Source of the DNA: Paenibacillus sp. 32352 | Lineage (GTDB): Bacteria > Bacillota > Bacilli > Paenibacillales > NBRC-103111 | Length of the DNA: 64,000 nt | Assembly: GCF_002042965.1 (NCBI RefSeq) | Contig: NZ_MZNT01000004.1 | Location: 1 to 64,000 of the forward strand | Reading direction: 5' to 3' | Shown here: positions 23,508-32,871 of the stretch, piece by piece | How the letters are laid out: each line of letters starts with the position of its first letter | Position numbering within the stretch: the stretch's first letter is position 1 | Translations under genes and position numbers: made by a program | The notes under the pieces: model-generated | Seen by the model: only the letters and a program-made list of their open reading frames with translations | Told to the model about the DNA's origin: nothing | Databases searched by the model: none

Positions 23508-24790
23508 TGTTGTTCGCTTCTTACGATGGAAACCGCCAATTGATTCCAGTCAAAATGCTGCCGCAGCCTATCATTCACTTGGGCTAACGTCAATTGCTCA
23601 TAAGCCGGCAATATGTCAAAAAGATCAATTCCTTTGAACCGGTATTTCGTAAATTCATTGGCGATCGCCTCAGGTGAGTTGAGCAGCCTCATGAAACCGC
23701 CAATTTTTTTCTTGCGGCTTCTCTCGAAGCTTGCCTCCGGAATTCCCGTCGTCTTAACCTTATCGATCTCCTCTTGAACTCTTGCAATAAGACGGTCAGG
23801 GTCCTTCGTATCACCGCCGATGACTGTAAAGGCGTAGTTTTCGCCTATGTTATATTCGCTTCCAAAGTTATCGGAAATCAGCTGCTCGTCATACAGCTTT
23901 TGATAAATGTCGGAGCTAGGGCTTAACAGGACGTCCAACAGGATCTTCATCGAAAGCTCGCGCTCAAGCAGCTCCTTGCCCGCGGCGGTCTGTTCAGGCT
24001 CCTTGCAGCCGAACAAGCATTTGGGAAGCGATACAGGCAGAACCGTAACCTTCTCCTTTTGCCTTACCGACGATGGCTCGTTCTCAAAAAAGCGTTCGAT
24101 TTTCCCTTGCGGCTTATAATCCTTGCCTGCCTGATTATTGCGGATCAGCTCCATAATTTCCTCCGGCTTGATCCCGCCGACGACAAACAGACTCATATTG
24201 CTCGGATGATAGAACGTATAGTAGCAATCGTACAGCAGCTCTTTGGTTATATGAGAAATGGATTCAACTGTTCCTGCAATGTCAATATGAACAGGATGCT
24301 TGTGGTACATCGCTTCGATCAAGCCAAAATAGGATCGCCAATCCGGATTATCCTCATACATTTTAATTTCCTGGCCGATGATTCCTTTTTCCTTCTCCAC
24401 ATTCTCATCCGTAAAGTATGGATGTTGCACAAAGTCGATTAATGTGGAGATATTTTCACGAATATGCTCCGTCGCCGAAAACAAATAAGCGGTTTTATCG
24501 AAGCTTGTAAAGGCGTTGGCGGATGCGCCGTTAGAAGCGAACACTGCAAATATATCCCCGGTAGGCTCCTCAAACATCTTATGCTCCAAAAAATGCGCGA
24601 TGCCGTCAGGAACCCGCTTCTCCTCTCCGCCCAACACCTTAAAGTGATTATCGATGGAGCCATATTTAGTGGAGAAAGTAGCATAAGTCTTCTGAAAGCC
24701 TTCCTTCGGCAGAAGAAATACCGACAATCCGTTAGGAAGCTGCTCTACATATAATGTTTCATTCACATGAGGATAAGGAATTGCCTTCAT
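23504..24790 (-). CDS. ymfH: M16-family zinc peptidase YmfH (catalytic partner)
   Basis: The 428-residue protein belongs to the M16B peptidases. The inverted zinc motif HxxEH is intact (AHFLEHKMFE), and the distal Glu region is found about 75 residues later (EKGIIGQEIKMYEDNPDW). The C-terminal half has the usual catalytically inactive M16 repeat with an R/Y-type region (DNFGSEYNIGENYAFTVIGG). No signal peptide is present, so it acts in the cytoplasm. It lies 2 bp from ymfF and overlaps ymfI. Confidence 0.95.
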   Translation of the reverse strand: MKAIPYPHVNETLYVEQLPNGLSVFLLPKEGFQKTYATFSTKYGSIDNHFKVLGGEEKRVPDGIAHFLEHKMFEEPTGDIFAVFASNGASANAFTSFDKTAYLFSATEHIRENISTLIDFVQHPYFTDENVEKEKGIIGQEIKMYEDNPDWRSYFGLIEAMYHKHPVHIDIAGTVESISHITKELLYDCYYTFYHPSNMSLFVVGGIKPEEIMELIRNNQAGKDYKPQGKIERFFENEPSSVRQKEKVTVLPVSLPKCLFGCKEPEQTAAGKELLERELSMKILLDVLLSPSSDIYQKLYDEQLISDNFGSEYNIGENYAFTVIGGDTKDPDRLIARVQEEIDKVKTTGIPEASFERSRKKKIGGFMRLLNSPEAIANEFTKYRFKGIDLFDILPAYEQLTLAQVNDRLRQHFDWNQLAVSIVRSEQH

Positions 24791-24792
24791 GC

Positions 24793-26076
24793 TTATTCTC
24801 CTCCCTTCCGGTCTCGCAAAAAGTAAATCGTATCGAGCTTGACCTGATTGGCCACCTCTTGAATATCTTGTTTATCCACTGACAGCACATCCTGGATTAA
24901 AGATGGCACTGATCTCTCTACGCCCGATAATATATTGTTAAAATCAAACGCAATTAACTCGAAAGCAGAATCCTGCATTTCTCGCAAATGCCCGGTGATC
25001 ATGGCCCTGGTCTGCTGAAGCTCCGTCTCGCTAATATCCCCTTTGGCCATTGCCTCCAGCTGCTGACGAATGATCGAAACGGCTTTTTCATAATTTTGAA
25101 TTTCGATCCCCGATTGAATCGTAAGGATTCCTTTATGACCGTCCAGCCGCGAGGATGCGTAATAGGCAAGACTCGCTTTTTCCCGCACATTCGTAAATAG
25201 CTTGGAGTGAGGATAACCGCCCAAAATACCGTTATACATCAACATAGTCGGGTATGTAGAATCCGCATAAGTGGTGTAGGCTCTTAAGCCCATATTGAGC
25301 TTTCCTTGGTTCACATCGAGCCGTTCAACGACTTCCTTCACCTGCTCCACCTGGCGATGGCCCGGCTTGTTCGCATAGCTGCCGGTTTGAGTCCGGTCTA
25401 CCGCGAAGCTTTGCTCAATCAGCGGCAGAACCTCCTGCAAATTCGTTTTACCCACTACATAAATATCTATAACCGAGTTTCTCAGCCACTGCTGGTAATA
25501 GGCGTATAACGATTCAGGATTCAGACCCGCCAGCTGTTCGATGCTGCCAAGCGGATGCAACCGGTAAGGCTCCTGGCTGCACATTTCAGCAATACAACGC
25601 TCTGCTGCGTATTTTATTTTGTCATTAACGATAGCTTCGATTCTTTTTTGCAGTGTGACTTTCTCCGAATCGACATATTTGCTGACGAACCGGCCGTTCT
25701 CAAGCGCAGGCTTAGTAAGGGACTCACCGAGAAACTGAATCCCATTCTTCAATAACGATTCCGGGCTGCTCACATAATGATCCTGAATTACATCCATACG
25801 GAATTGAACCATCTGGTAATCCCCGCGCTTGTAAATATCAAATCCGAAGCCCGCCCCGTACAGATCATCCAATCGTTCACGGAATTGTTTGGTTTCCGGA
25901 TAAGCTTGGGTACCGCGGCGCAGTACAAAGGGAGTAAAGGCCGTCGGGGTCACAGATTGCTCCTCCAGTGGAGTTCCGATATATACCGATAAAGCGTAGG
26001 TTTTGAACTGTTCTGTAGGCAGCACATGCACGCGAATATTCCTTATGGTGCCACGCTCAAATTGAATGTTTTTCAA
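24793..26076 (-). CDS. ymfF: M16-family peptidase-like protein YmfF (non-catalytic partner)
   Basis: The 427-residue protein has the M16 fold (TTYADSTYPTMLMYNGILGG, TNVREKASLAYYASSRLDGH). At the place of the zinc motif it reads TAFTPFVLRRGTQAYPE, without HxxEH, so it should be non-catalytic. The R/Y substrate-binding region YPHSKLFTNVREKASLAYY is retained. It probably forms a heterodimer with YmfH, as in other paired M16B systems. The start is a TTG with GGAG about 10 nt upstream. Confidence 0.93.
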   Translation of the reverse strand: MKNIQFERGTIRNIRVHVLPTEQFKTYALSVYIGTPLEEQSVTPTAFTPFVLRRGTQAYPETKQFRERLDDLYGAGFGFDIYKRGDYQMVQFRMDVIQDHYVSSPESLLKNGIQFLGESLTKPALENGRFVSKYVDSEKVTLQKRIEAIVNDKIKYAAERCIAEMCSQEPYRLHPLGSIEQLAGLNPESLYAYYQQWLRNSVIDIYVVGKTNLQEVLPLIEQSFAVDRTQTGSYANKPGHRQVEQVKEVVERLDVNQGKLNMGLRAYTTYADSTYPTMLMYNGILGGYPHSKLFTNVREKASLAYYASSRLDGHKGILTIQSGIEIQNYEKAVSIIRQQLEAMAKGDISETELQQTRAMITGHLREMQDSAFELIAFDFNNILSGVERSVPSLIQDVLSVDKQDIQEVANQVKLDTIYFLRDRKGGE

Positions 26077-26121
26077 CGGGACATTGCTCCTTTCGTTGGC
26101 TTTATACCATTATATTCCTTC

Positions 26122-26156
26122 ATAAACAGAAGAAGCAACCACAAGGGTTACTTCTT
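26122..26156 (-). terminator. Terminator-like hairpin after sleB
   Basis: On the minus strand AAGAAGTAACC pairs with GGTTGCTTCTT (11 bp, one G-U) around a 5-nt loop. The following CTGTTTATG is a poor T tract, so termination may be weak. It lies about 9 bp after the sleB stop. Confidence 0.55.
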
Positions 26157-26164
26157 GCAATCCA

Positions 26165-26947
26165 TCACATGCAAAAGATATGCTTGCCGATTTGCTTGAC
26201 TTGCGGACGGGTCCATATCCATTTGGAGGTTGCTGTTTCCGGGTTAAAATAATATATGCATCCGCCGCTCGGATCATTTCCGTTTAAAGCGTCTCTGACG
26301 GCTTTTTTCGCCGTTTCGTTAGGCGTCAGCCAGATTTGACCATCGGCTACCGCCGTAAAAGCACCCGGCTGAAAAATAACTCCTGAGACGGTATTCGGAA
26401 AGCTAGGCGATTTCACACGGTTCAGGATGACGGCCGCAACAGCCACTTGACCTATGTAGGGTTCGCCTCTCGACTCGCCGTACACGGCGTTTGCCATCAA
26501 ATTCAGGTCCTGCTCGGACAAGCCCAGGTGATTAGTAGCCGGCAAATTCGCGTTCTCCCCCCCGCCTTCGCTTGTACCTGCTCCTGCATTACCTGTTTGG
26601 CTGGATGGAGGGAGCTCCTCCGCCGTAGGGCGATAGTGCTTGGTTGCTTCCCACAGCTTCAATTTGGTTTTGGAGCCAGCAATTCCGTCAACATTCAATC
26701 CGAACTCCGATTGGAACCATTTCAGAGACCGCAAGGTGTTGTACCCAAAATCACCATCCACAGCTCCGTTATAAAATCCTAGCAGCTTGAGTCTCCCTTG
26801 AAGCTCATAAACATCTTTGCCAGTAGCTCCATAGTGAATATCGGTTTTACTGAACGTTTGCTTGACCTCAAGCCGGTGCTTGACTTGATAGCCTGCAAAC
26901 AAAACAAAAACCAAGCAGAACGTAATAAAAACAAGACGTTTGTTCAT
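26165..26947 (-). CDS. sleB: Spore cortex-lytic enzyme SleB-type cell wall hydrolase
   Basis: The 260-residue protein has an N-terminal hydrophobic helix (LVFITFCLVFVLFAGY, signal or anchor). A peptidoglycan-binding domain follows (GATGKDVYELQGRLKLLGFY with DGDFGYNTLRSLKWFQ). After a Gly/Asn-rich linker comes the Hydrolase_2 domain with the catalytic Glu (LMANAVYGESRGEPYIGQVA), ILNRVKSPSFPNTVSGVIFQ and GCIYYFNPETATSKW. It is a lytic transglycosylase for cortex peptidoglycan. The ATG at 26947 has AAAGGTGA upstream. A good sigma-G promoter lies before it. The usual partner gene ypeB is not adjacent. Confidence 0.92.
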   Translation of the reverse strand: MNKRLVFITFCLVFVLFAGYQVKHRLEVKQTFSKTDIHYGATGKDVYELQGRLKLLGFYNGAVDGDFGYNTLRSLKWFQSEFGLNVDGIAGSKTKLKLWEATKHYRPTAEELPPSSQTGNAGAGTSEGGGENANLPATNHLGLSEQDLNLMANAVYGESRGEPYIGQVAVAAVILNRVKSPSFPNTVSGVIFQPGAFTAVADGQIWLTPNETAKKAVRDALNGNDPSGGCIYYFNPETATSKWIWTRPQVKQIGKHIFCM

Positions 26948-26993
26948 CAACTACTCACCTTTCCCACATTCATTTTGGCAACCTTTTTAAGGT

Positions 26994-27024
26994 TATTATG
27001 AGAAAGGAAGTAAGCTTCTATTCA
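26994..27024 (-). promoter_or_regulatory. Sigma-G promoter of sleB
   Basis: On the minus strand TGAATA (27019-27024) and CATAATA (26994-27000) are separated by 18 bp. They match the forespore sigma-G consensus (about gHATr-N17/18-CATnHTA). sleB is a forespore gene in B. subtilis, so the match is functionally sensible. Confidence 0.7.
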
Positions 27025-27057
27025 GATAAAACAGGAAAGTAATGGGATGAACGCAAA

Positions 27058-27092
27058 GGAAAAGAGCATGCCTGAAATGGCACGCTCTCTTT
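27058..27092 (-). terminator. Intrinsic terminator of ftsK
   Basis: On the minus strand AGAGCGTGCC pairs with GGCATGCTCT around a 6-nt loop, followed by TTTCC. It lies 7 bp after the ftsK stop. Confidence 0.85.
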
Positions 27093-27098
27093 AGATTC

Positions 27099-29636
27099 TT
27101 ATGACGAAAGACGGCTTTGGTACTGCTCCAGAGATACGAGCACTTCCCTTGGCTTGCTGCCCTCATAGGGACCGACAATGCCTTTGGCCTCCATGGAATC
27201 GATCAACCGGGCCGCCCGGGTATACCCCACTCTCATACGCCGCTGAAGCAACGATACAGAGGCCTGCTTCGCTTCCAGTATGATTTGCACAGCTTGATCG
27301 TACAGCTCGTCTTCCATCTGATCAGGCACTTCCGACTGCTCCTCAACCTGTGGTACCATATCCTCCACATAATTGGCCTGACCTTGGGTTCTGACAAAGT
27401 TAACGACGGCCTCTACTTCGCTATCCGATAAGAACGCTCCTTGTACCCGTACAGGCTTGGAAGCCCCCATCGGCAGGTAGAGCATATCACCCCGGCCGAG
27501 CAATTTCTCCGCCCCCGCCATATCAAGTATCGTTCGGGAATCGACTTGTGAGGATACCCCGAAGGCAATCCGGGAAGGAATATTGGCCTTGATGACACCT
27601 GTAATGACGTCGACGGATGGTCTTTGCGTAGCAATAATCAAGTGAATTCCTGCCGCACGCGCCATTTGCGCCAATCGGCATATCGCATCCTCGACATCAT
27701 TGGCCGCTACCATCATGAGGTCCGCCAACTCGTCGACAATAACAACGATATAAGGCAGTGGAGCGCCTGTCTGGGTCTCTATAAGCATATTGTTATAGCC
27801 CTCGATATTTCGCGTACCGCTCTTGGAGAAAAGCTCGTAGCGTTTTTCCATCTCAACGACGACTTTCTTCAATGCCAGTGAGGCCCGGCGCGGATCCGTA
27901 ACAACCGGAGCCAGCAGATGCGGGATTCCGTTGTACACGTTTAGCTCAACCATCTTAGGGTCAATCATGAGAAATTTCACTTCATCCGGCTTGGCTTTAT
28001 ACAAAATACTGGTAATGATTCCGTTAATACAAACGGATTTACCTGAACCGGTTGCACCTGCCACGAGCATGTGCGGCATGCGGGCCAGATTGCCGACGAT
28101 CGGCTGACCGGAGATATCCCGCCCAAAAGTAATGGACAGCTTCGAGCTGGACTCCTGAAAGGCCGTTGTCTCCATAACCTCTCTCATGGTTACGATCGAT
28201 ACTTCCGTATTAGGTACCTCGATCCCTATAGCGGATTTCCCTGGGATAGGTGCTTCCATCCGGATATCCTTGGCTGCCAGGGCCAACGCGATATCGTCGG
28301 TCAAGCCCACGATGCGGCTTACCTTGACGCCCACATCCGGCTGAATTTCATACCGGGTTACGGAAGGACCTCTAACCACCTCAAGCACCTTGGCTCTTAC
28401 GCCAAAGCTTTCGAGAGTTGCTTCCAGCTTGCGGGCTACCGCCTTGTAATCCAGCGATTCCGCTCCCTTGGAAAGATTAGGCTTGGCTAACAGCTGGAAG
28501 GACGGAAGCTCATACGGAACCTCCAAAGGCTTATTATGAATATCAAAATCTTCCGGAGCCGGAACATCATCATCCGATGCACCCGGTTCCTGCTTCGTCT
28601 TGGCAGCTGCCGGAGCCGCTTGAGGCGGTTCATTCTCAGGCTGTAGAGCCTCTTGCTTCACATGCTCCTGGAAGTCGCGTATGACAGGAATAAACGGCTC
28701 TTGCTCGGGTTCGTCCAATTCATCCCCGCCGTGATAAACCACTTGCTCTTTTTTAGTCTTCACAGACTCTCTGTCCTGCTCCGTCTCTTCCAAGTCCTCT
28801 TCATGGCCGTTTAATTGCTGCTCAACCGGCTCCGATTTGGACTTAGGCTGTATCAGATCAAAGAATAAGGAGCGTTTCTTACCGCTCTTCTTCTCTTTGC
28901 GCTCCGGCTTCAAAGTCTCCTCGTCAAACTCGTTATCCTCCGGAATGTACGGGATGACGGCGGCCTTTTTCTTAACAGCTGCCGGGGCAGGCTTATGCTT
29001 GCGGGCTGATAATTTCTGTAATATGTATTGTCCAAGCAGCGTGTCCTCGAACTTCCGGCGGCCCTTGACCTTCTGAATGATGTCGCCGATGGACAATCGG
29101 GTTACCAGCAGAATCCCTATCAGGATCATCATGTATTGGATCAGCTTTGCTCCCAAATTTGCGAACAAAAAGAATAACAAGCTGTACAGGCTGGCACCAA
29201 GGATGCCCCCTCCGACTTCCCTGTCAAGGGCTGCTCGTCCCTTATCTGAGGCCTCCATCGCCGTCATCAGGCTGGACCAGGACTGCGACATAATCATCCC
29301 TGCAGTGATTTTCCCCTTCGGGTACATATCGTCAAAGAGCGTGATATGGCTCATAAGGATAAATGCCAAAATAATCAGCAAAATCCCGGCCTTGCGAGTG
29401 GTTCTCCATACGGGCCAAGCTCTTTTTACCATCACGTACAATCCAAGATAGATAAACACAAGCGGAATAACAAATTCCATCGATCCGATCAAAAACCGGA
29501 ACAAATACTTAAACGATCGGGCTACTGGACCTTCTTGGGATATCGCAATGACAGACAGCGTCAAGATGACAATGCCGTACAGCTCATATTTCAAATTCGT
29601 TTTCATAACCTTGCTTCTTTTCTTTGGCCTTGCCAA
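27099..29636 (-). CDS. ftsK: DNA translocase FtsK/SpoIIIE
   Basis: The 845-residue DNA pump clears chromosomal DNA from the septum and fills the forespore. The N-terminal third carries about four membrane helices ([59 protein letters not shown]). A Glu/Lys-rich linker follows, then the RecA-like motor with Walker A GATGSGKS (about residue 525) and [10 protein letters not shown]. The C-terminal winged-helix gamma domain ([20 protein letters not shown]) closes the protein. The start is a TTG with GGGGGTGA upstream; an ATG ten codons later is possible. The position after tepA-ylzJ is that of spoIIIE in B. subtilis. Confidence 0.96.
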   Translation of the reverse strand: MARPKKRSKVMKTNLKYELYGIVILTLSVIAISQEGPVARSFKYLFRFLIGSMEFVIPLVFIYLGLYVMVKRAWPVWRTTRKAGILLIILAFILMSHITLFDDMYPKGKITAGMIMSQSWSSLMTAMEASDKGRAALDREVGGGILGASLYSLLFFLFANLGAKLIQYMMILIGILLVTRLSIGDIIQKVKGRRKFEDTLLGQYILQKLSARKHKPAPAAVKKKAAVIPYIPEDNEFDEETLKPERKEKKSGKKRSLFFDLIQPKSKSEPVEQQLNGHEEDLEETEQDRESVKTKKEQVVYHGGDELDEPEQEPFIPVIRDFQEHVKQEALQPENEPPQAAPAAAKTKQEPGASDDDVPAPEDFDIHNKPLEVPYELPSFQLLAKPNLSKGAESLDYKAVARKLEATLESFGVRAKVLEVVRGPSVTRYEIQPDVGVKVSRIVGLTDDIALALAAKDIRMEAPIPGKSAIGIEVPNTEVSIVTMREVMETTAFQESSSKLSITFGRDISGQPIVGNLARMPHMLVAGATGSGKSVCINGIITSILYKAKPDEVKFLMIDPKMVELNVYNGIPHLLAPVVTDPRRASLALKKVVVEMEKRYELFSKSGTRNIEGYNNMLIETQTGAPLPYIVVIVDELADLMMVAANDVEDAICRLAQMARAAGIHLIIATQRPSVDVITGVIKANIPSRIAFGVSSQVDSRTILDMAGAEKLLGRGDMLYLPMGASKPVRVQGAFLSDSEVEAVVNFVRTQGQANYVEDMVPQVEEQSEVPDQMEDELYDQAVQIILEAKQASVSLLQRRMRVGYTRAARLIDSMEAKGIVGPYEGSKPREVLVSLEQYQSRLSS

Positions 29637-29714
29637 CGCGGCTCACCCCCAAGTACAAATTATACCATACTTTGGATAGAACCTTAATATGATGGCAAAA
29701 ATCAGACCTTGGAA

Positions 29715-29936
29715 CTAGATTTTCGGTTGAAACTCAATTACGCGGCCAGGGGTATACTGCGGATTCAAATAATCCTGCGGATTGCCGCTGATTAACCGGA
29801 CAATGGTCGCTTGATTGGAGTTGAGAGGCTGAACCTGCATGGTGATCCCGTTCAGAACGATCTCCATAGAGTTATCCTTCAATTCCTCAATGCCTTCCAT
29901 CACCACATCCAACGGCATTATAGTATAATGGATCAT
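29715..29936 (-). CDS. ylzJ: YlzJ-like protein
   Basis: The 73-residue protein ([39 protein letters not shown]) matches the YlzJ family in size and location. It overlaps the tepA stop by 4 nt (ATGA). In B. subtilis ylzJ and tepA form a pair, and the coupling suggests a shared function, but the role of YlzJ is unknown to me. Confidence 0.92.
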   Translation of the reverse strand: MIHYTIMPLDVVMEGIEELKDNSMEIVLNGITMQVQPLNSNQATIVRLISGNPQDYLNPQYTPGRVIEFQPKI

Positions 29937-30667
29937 TGCACCATGCCCCCTGTTTGGGCGGTACGCTTCTCTTCAATTCTGCGATTCAATTCACGAATGG
30001 CATCGCCGACACCGCCGATCGCGTTGATCAAGCCGTACTTAACCGCATCCGGCCCGATAACGGTGGTTCCAATGTCTCTCGTTAATTCGCCGGTCTTAAA
30101 CATCAGTTCCTTCAGCTTTTCTTCGGTTATCCTGGAGTGGCTCGTAATGAAACGATTGACCCGCTCCTGCATTTTATCCAAATATTCAAAAGTCTGAGGC
30201 ACTCCAATAACCAGTCCATTCAATCGGATCGGATGTATGGTCATCGTCGCGGTTTCTGCAATAATAGAATGATTGGAAGAAACTGCGATCGGTACGCCGA
30301 TCGAATGTCCCCCGCCCAGCACCAGAGTTACGGTCGGCTTAGACAACGTCGATATCATTTCGGCGATAGCAAGACCAGCTTCGACATCCCCGCCAACCGT
30401 ATTCAAAATGATTAGAACCCCTTCGATTTTCGAGTTCTGTTCTGCTGCAACCAGCTGGGGGATCAGATGCTCATACTTTGTCGTTTTATTTTGCGGCGGA
30501 AGCACAATATGTCCCTCTACCTGACCGATGATCGTCATACAAAAAATATTGGAGTCGGTCCCAGGCGTAGCCGTTTGACCTAGCTGCTGAATATTTTCAA
30601 CCGCCGGATTTTTTCTGGCTTCGTCATTCGGCTGCTGGGGCTGTGTCTCTTGAGTGAAATTGTTCAT
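29933..30667 (-). CDS. tepA: TepA, ClpP-like serine protease (YmfB)
   Basis: The 244-residue ClpP-fold protein has a ClpP-type serine motif in [17 protein letters not shown] and a His in [11 protein letters not shown], with [20 protein letters not shown] as the oxyanion-strand region. TepA of B. subtilis has been linked to spore outgrowth and SASP degradation. The N-terminus is Gln/Pro/Asn-rich and likely disordered. GGGAGG lies 8-9 nt before the ATG, and a sigma-G-like promoter is placed at 30709-30738, in keeping with a forespore role. Confidence 0.93.
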   Translation of the reverse strand: MNNFTQETQPQQPNDEARKNPAVENIQQLGQTATPGTDSNIFCMTIIGQVEGHIVLPPQNKTTKYEHLIPQLVAAEQNSKIEGVLIILNTVGGDVEAGLAIAEMISTLSKPTVTLVLGGGHSIGVPIAVSSNHSIIAETATMTIHPIRLNGLVIGVPQTFEYLDKMQERVNRFITSHSRITEEKLKELMFKTGELTRDIGTTVIGPDAVKYGLINAIGGVGDAIRELNRRIEEKRTAQTGGMVQ

Positions 30668-30708
30668 AAAGGAAATTCCTCCCTAGTCTATGGTCACATC
30701 ATCTCCCA

Positions 30709-30738
30709 TAGTATGGATCGAGAGGGGAAAAATATGCG
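30709..30738 (-). promoter_or_regulatory. Sigma-G-type promoter of tepA-ylzJ
   Basis: On the minus strand CGCATA (30733-30738) and CATACTA (30709-30715) are separated by 17 bp. This fits the sigma-G consensus, and the start point would lie about 35 nt before tepA. The remaining part of this 339-bp gene-free stretch (30740-30898) shows no gene or clear structure; the rnjB terminator lies at 30899-30941. Confidence 0.55.
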
Positions 30739-30898
30739 GCATTGGCAAAGGAACACCGTAAATATGACAAGTATCTACAAATGCTTTTCAATGCTGGGCG
30801 ATCTTAAGGTTTGCTTTAGTACAACTCGGCTTCGACAGCAAAGTTGATTTTATCTCCACATGAATTTTACATCATCGGAATCTGATAAATTCTTTTAG

Positions 30899-30941
30899 AT
30901 AAAAAAAGACCACATAGAGAATATCTCTATGCGGTCTCTTT
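30899..30941 (-). terminator. Intrinsic terminator of rnjB
   Basis: On the minus strand AGACCGCATAGAGA pairs with TCTCTATGTGGTCT around a short loop (a 14-bp stem with one G-U), followed by a run of T. This is a strong terminator about 65 bp after the RNase J stop. Confidence 0.92.
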
Positions 30942-31006
30942 GCAGTGATCGATTGCAAACACCTGTATGAATGAACGGTTTCAAGCTATTGACTGGTGGT
31001 TTTTGA

Positions 31007-32683
31007 TCATACTTCCATAATAATTGGAAGGATCATAGGTCTTCTTCTGGTTTGTTCGTACAAAAATCGTCCTAGAGCATCTTTAACATGAGTCTTTAAG
31101 GAAGCCCATTCATTTACATTTTCATTCATTAAACGATTCAGTGTGCTTGTTACGATCCGGTTTGCTTCATCCAGCAAGCCTTCCGATTCTCTAACATACA
31201 CGAAACCTCGGGATATAATATCAGGCCCGGATAAAATGGCACCGTCTTGTTTGCTAAGCGTAACAACTACGACAAGAATACCATCTTGCGAGAGCAGCTT
31301 CCGATCGCGAAGAACAATATTCCCAACGTCGCCGACTCCGAGTCCATCGATTAAAATATTCCCCGCCGTTACTTTAGAACCTTTGCGGGCAACACCGTCT
31401 TGAATCTCTATCGTTTCACCATTGTCCACGATAAAAATATCTTCTTTGGCGATACCAACAGACTCGGCCAGAGCGCCGTGTTGACGAAGCATACGGTATT
31501 CACCGTGGATCGGAATAAAGTATTTAGGCTTCATGATATTCAGCATGAGCTTTAATTCTTCTTGGCTTCCGTGTCCGGAAACGTGAACTCCTGTAACGGA
31601 ACCTGGACCATAAATAACATGGGCTCCAATACGCATCAATTCGTCGACGGTTCTGCCGACATAACGTTCGTTGCCCGGGATTGGCGTTGCAGCAATAATA
31701 ACGGTATCCCCCGGTAAAATATCCACTTTGCGGTGCGTGGATCTCGCCATGCGAGTAAGCGCCGACATCGGTTCTCCTTGGCTGCCTGTAGACAGGATGG
31801 CCACGCGATCTGCAGCCAGCTTGTTCACTTCCTCCGGCTCAATCAGCATGCCATCTGGAATACGCAAATAACCAAGCTCATGTGCGATACCTACAACGTT
31901 GACCATGCTCCGTCCAATGACGGTTAATTTTCTGCGGGTAGCTTCACAAGCATCGACAACCTGCTGAATTCTGTGAATATTCGAAGCAAAGGTGGCGATG
32001 ATAACCCTCTGCTTGGCTTTGCGGAATACTTCCTCGATTTGAATGCCTACGCTTCTTTCCGAGCCCGTATATCCTGGTCGCTCTGCATTGGTACTATCCG
32101 AAAGGAGAGCCAATACGCCCCTTTTTCCGATAGCCGCCATACTGTGCAAATCAGCATATTGGTCATTAACAGGAGTTTGATCAAATTTAAAGTCTCCTGT
32201 ATGAACAACGTTCCCCTCCGGGGTTTCAAGACATACACCGACGGAGTCAGGAATACTATGGTTGGTCTTAAAGAATGTAGCGGTAATGGTTCCGAGCTTC
32301 AGTTCGCTGTCCGAGTTAATGAGAATTCGTTTGGTTTCACCCAACAAATTCGCTTCTTTAAGCTTTGTTTCGATTAACCCGAGCGTTAGTCTGGTACCGT
32401 ATACAGGAACATTCAAATGCTTCAGAACGTAAGGCAAGCCGCCAATATGGTCTTCGTGCCCGTGCGTTATAATAATTCCTCTGACTTTCTCACGGTTTTC
32501 CGTTAAATACGTGATATCCGGAATGACAATATCAATACCGAGCATGTCCTCCTCAGGGAACTTTAAACCACAATCGACGACCACAATATCATTGGCATAC
32601 TGAATGACATACATATTTTTTCCGATTTCGCCCACGCCGCCCAGAGCAAAGATCGAAAGCTTATCCATATTTTTCTTTGACAA
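31007..32683 (-). CDS. rnjB: Ribonuclease J
   Basis: The 558-residue metallo-beta-lactamase/beta-CASP ribonuclease has the complete zinc motif HGHEDH (IIITHGHEDHIGGLP), an HTGDFKFD histidine, the STGSQGEPMSALTRM motif and GSQEELKLMLNIMKPKYFIPIHGEYRML. The position between dapA and tepA is that of rnjB (RNase J2) in B. subtilis. The intact motif suggests full 5'-exo/endonuclease activity. The start is a TTG with AGGAGG 7 nt upstream. Which of J1 or J2 it represents is decided here by synteny only. Confidence 0.93.
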   Translation of the reverse strand: MSKKNMDKLSIFALGGVGEIGKNMYVIQYANDIVVVDCGLKFPEEDMLGIDIVIPDITYLTENREKVRGIIITHGHEDHIGGLPYVLKHLNVPVYGTRLTLGLIETKLKEANLLGETKRILINSDSELKLGTITATFFKTNHSIPDSVGVCLETPEGNVVHTGDFKFDQTPVNDQYADLHSMAAIGKRGVLALLSDSTNAERPGYTGSERSVGIQIEEVFRKAKQRVIIATFASNIHRIQQVVDACEATRRKLTVIGRSMVNVVGIAHELGYLRIPDGMLIEPEEVNKLAADRVAILSTGSQGEPMSALTRMARSTHRKVDILPGDTVIIAATPIPGNERYVGRTVDELMRIGAHVIYGPGSVTGVHVSGHGSQEELKLMLNIMKPKYFIPIHGEYRMLRQHGALAESVGIAKEDIFIVDNGETIEIQDGVARKGSKVTAGNILIDGLGVGDVGNIVLRDRKLLSQDGILVVVVTLSKQDGAILSGPDIISRGFVYVRESEGLLDEANRIVTSTLNRLMNENVNEWASLKTHVKDALGRFLYEQTRRRPMILPIIMEV

Positions 32684-32823
32684 AGAAATACCTCCTAATT
32701 AAAATTGACGACGAATTTTTGTAAGAACCAAAAACCAAAAACCGCACCAGTCACTTGCCACCATTATACATGAAGAAAAACTGCAATTACAAGTTCACCC
32801 TTTTTTACTGCCTATTGTTACCT

Positions 32824-32863
32824 AAAAAAATAAAACCGATGCTAAAAAACGCACCGATTTTCT
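32824..32863 (-). terminator. Intrinsic terminator of dapA
   Basis: On the minus strand AATCGGTGC pairs with GCATCGGTT around an 8-nt T-rich loop, followed by TTATTTTTTT. It lies just after the dapA stop. Confidence 0.88.
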
Positions 32864-32871
32864 AAGACATC

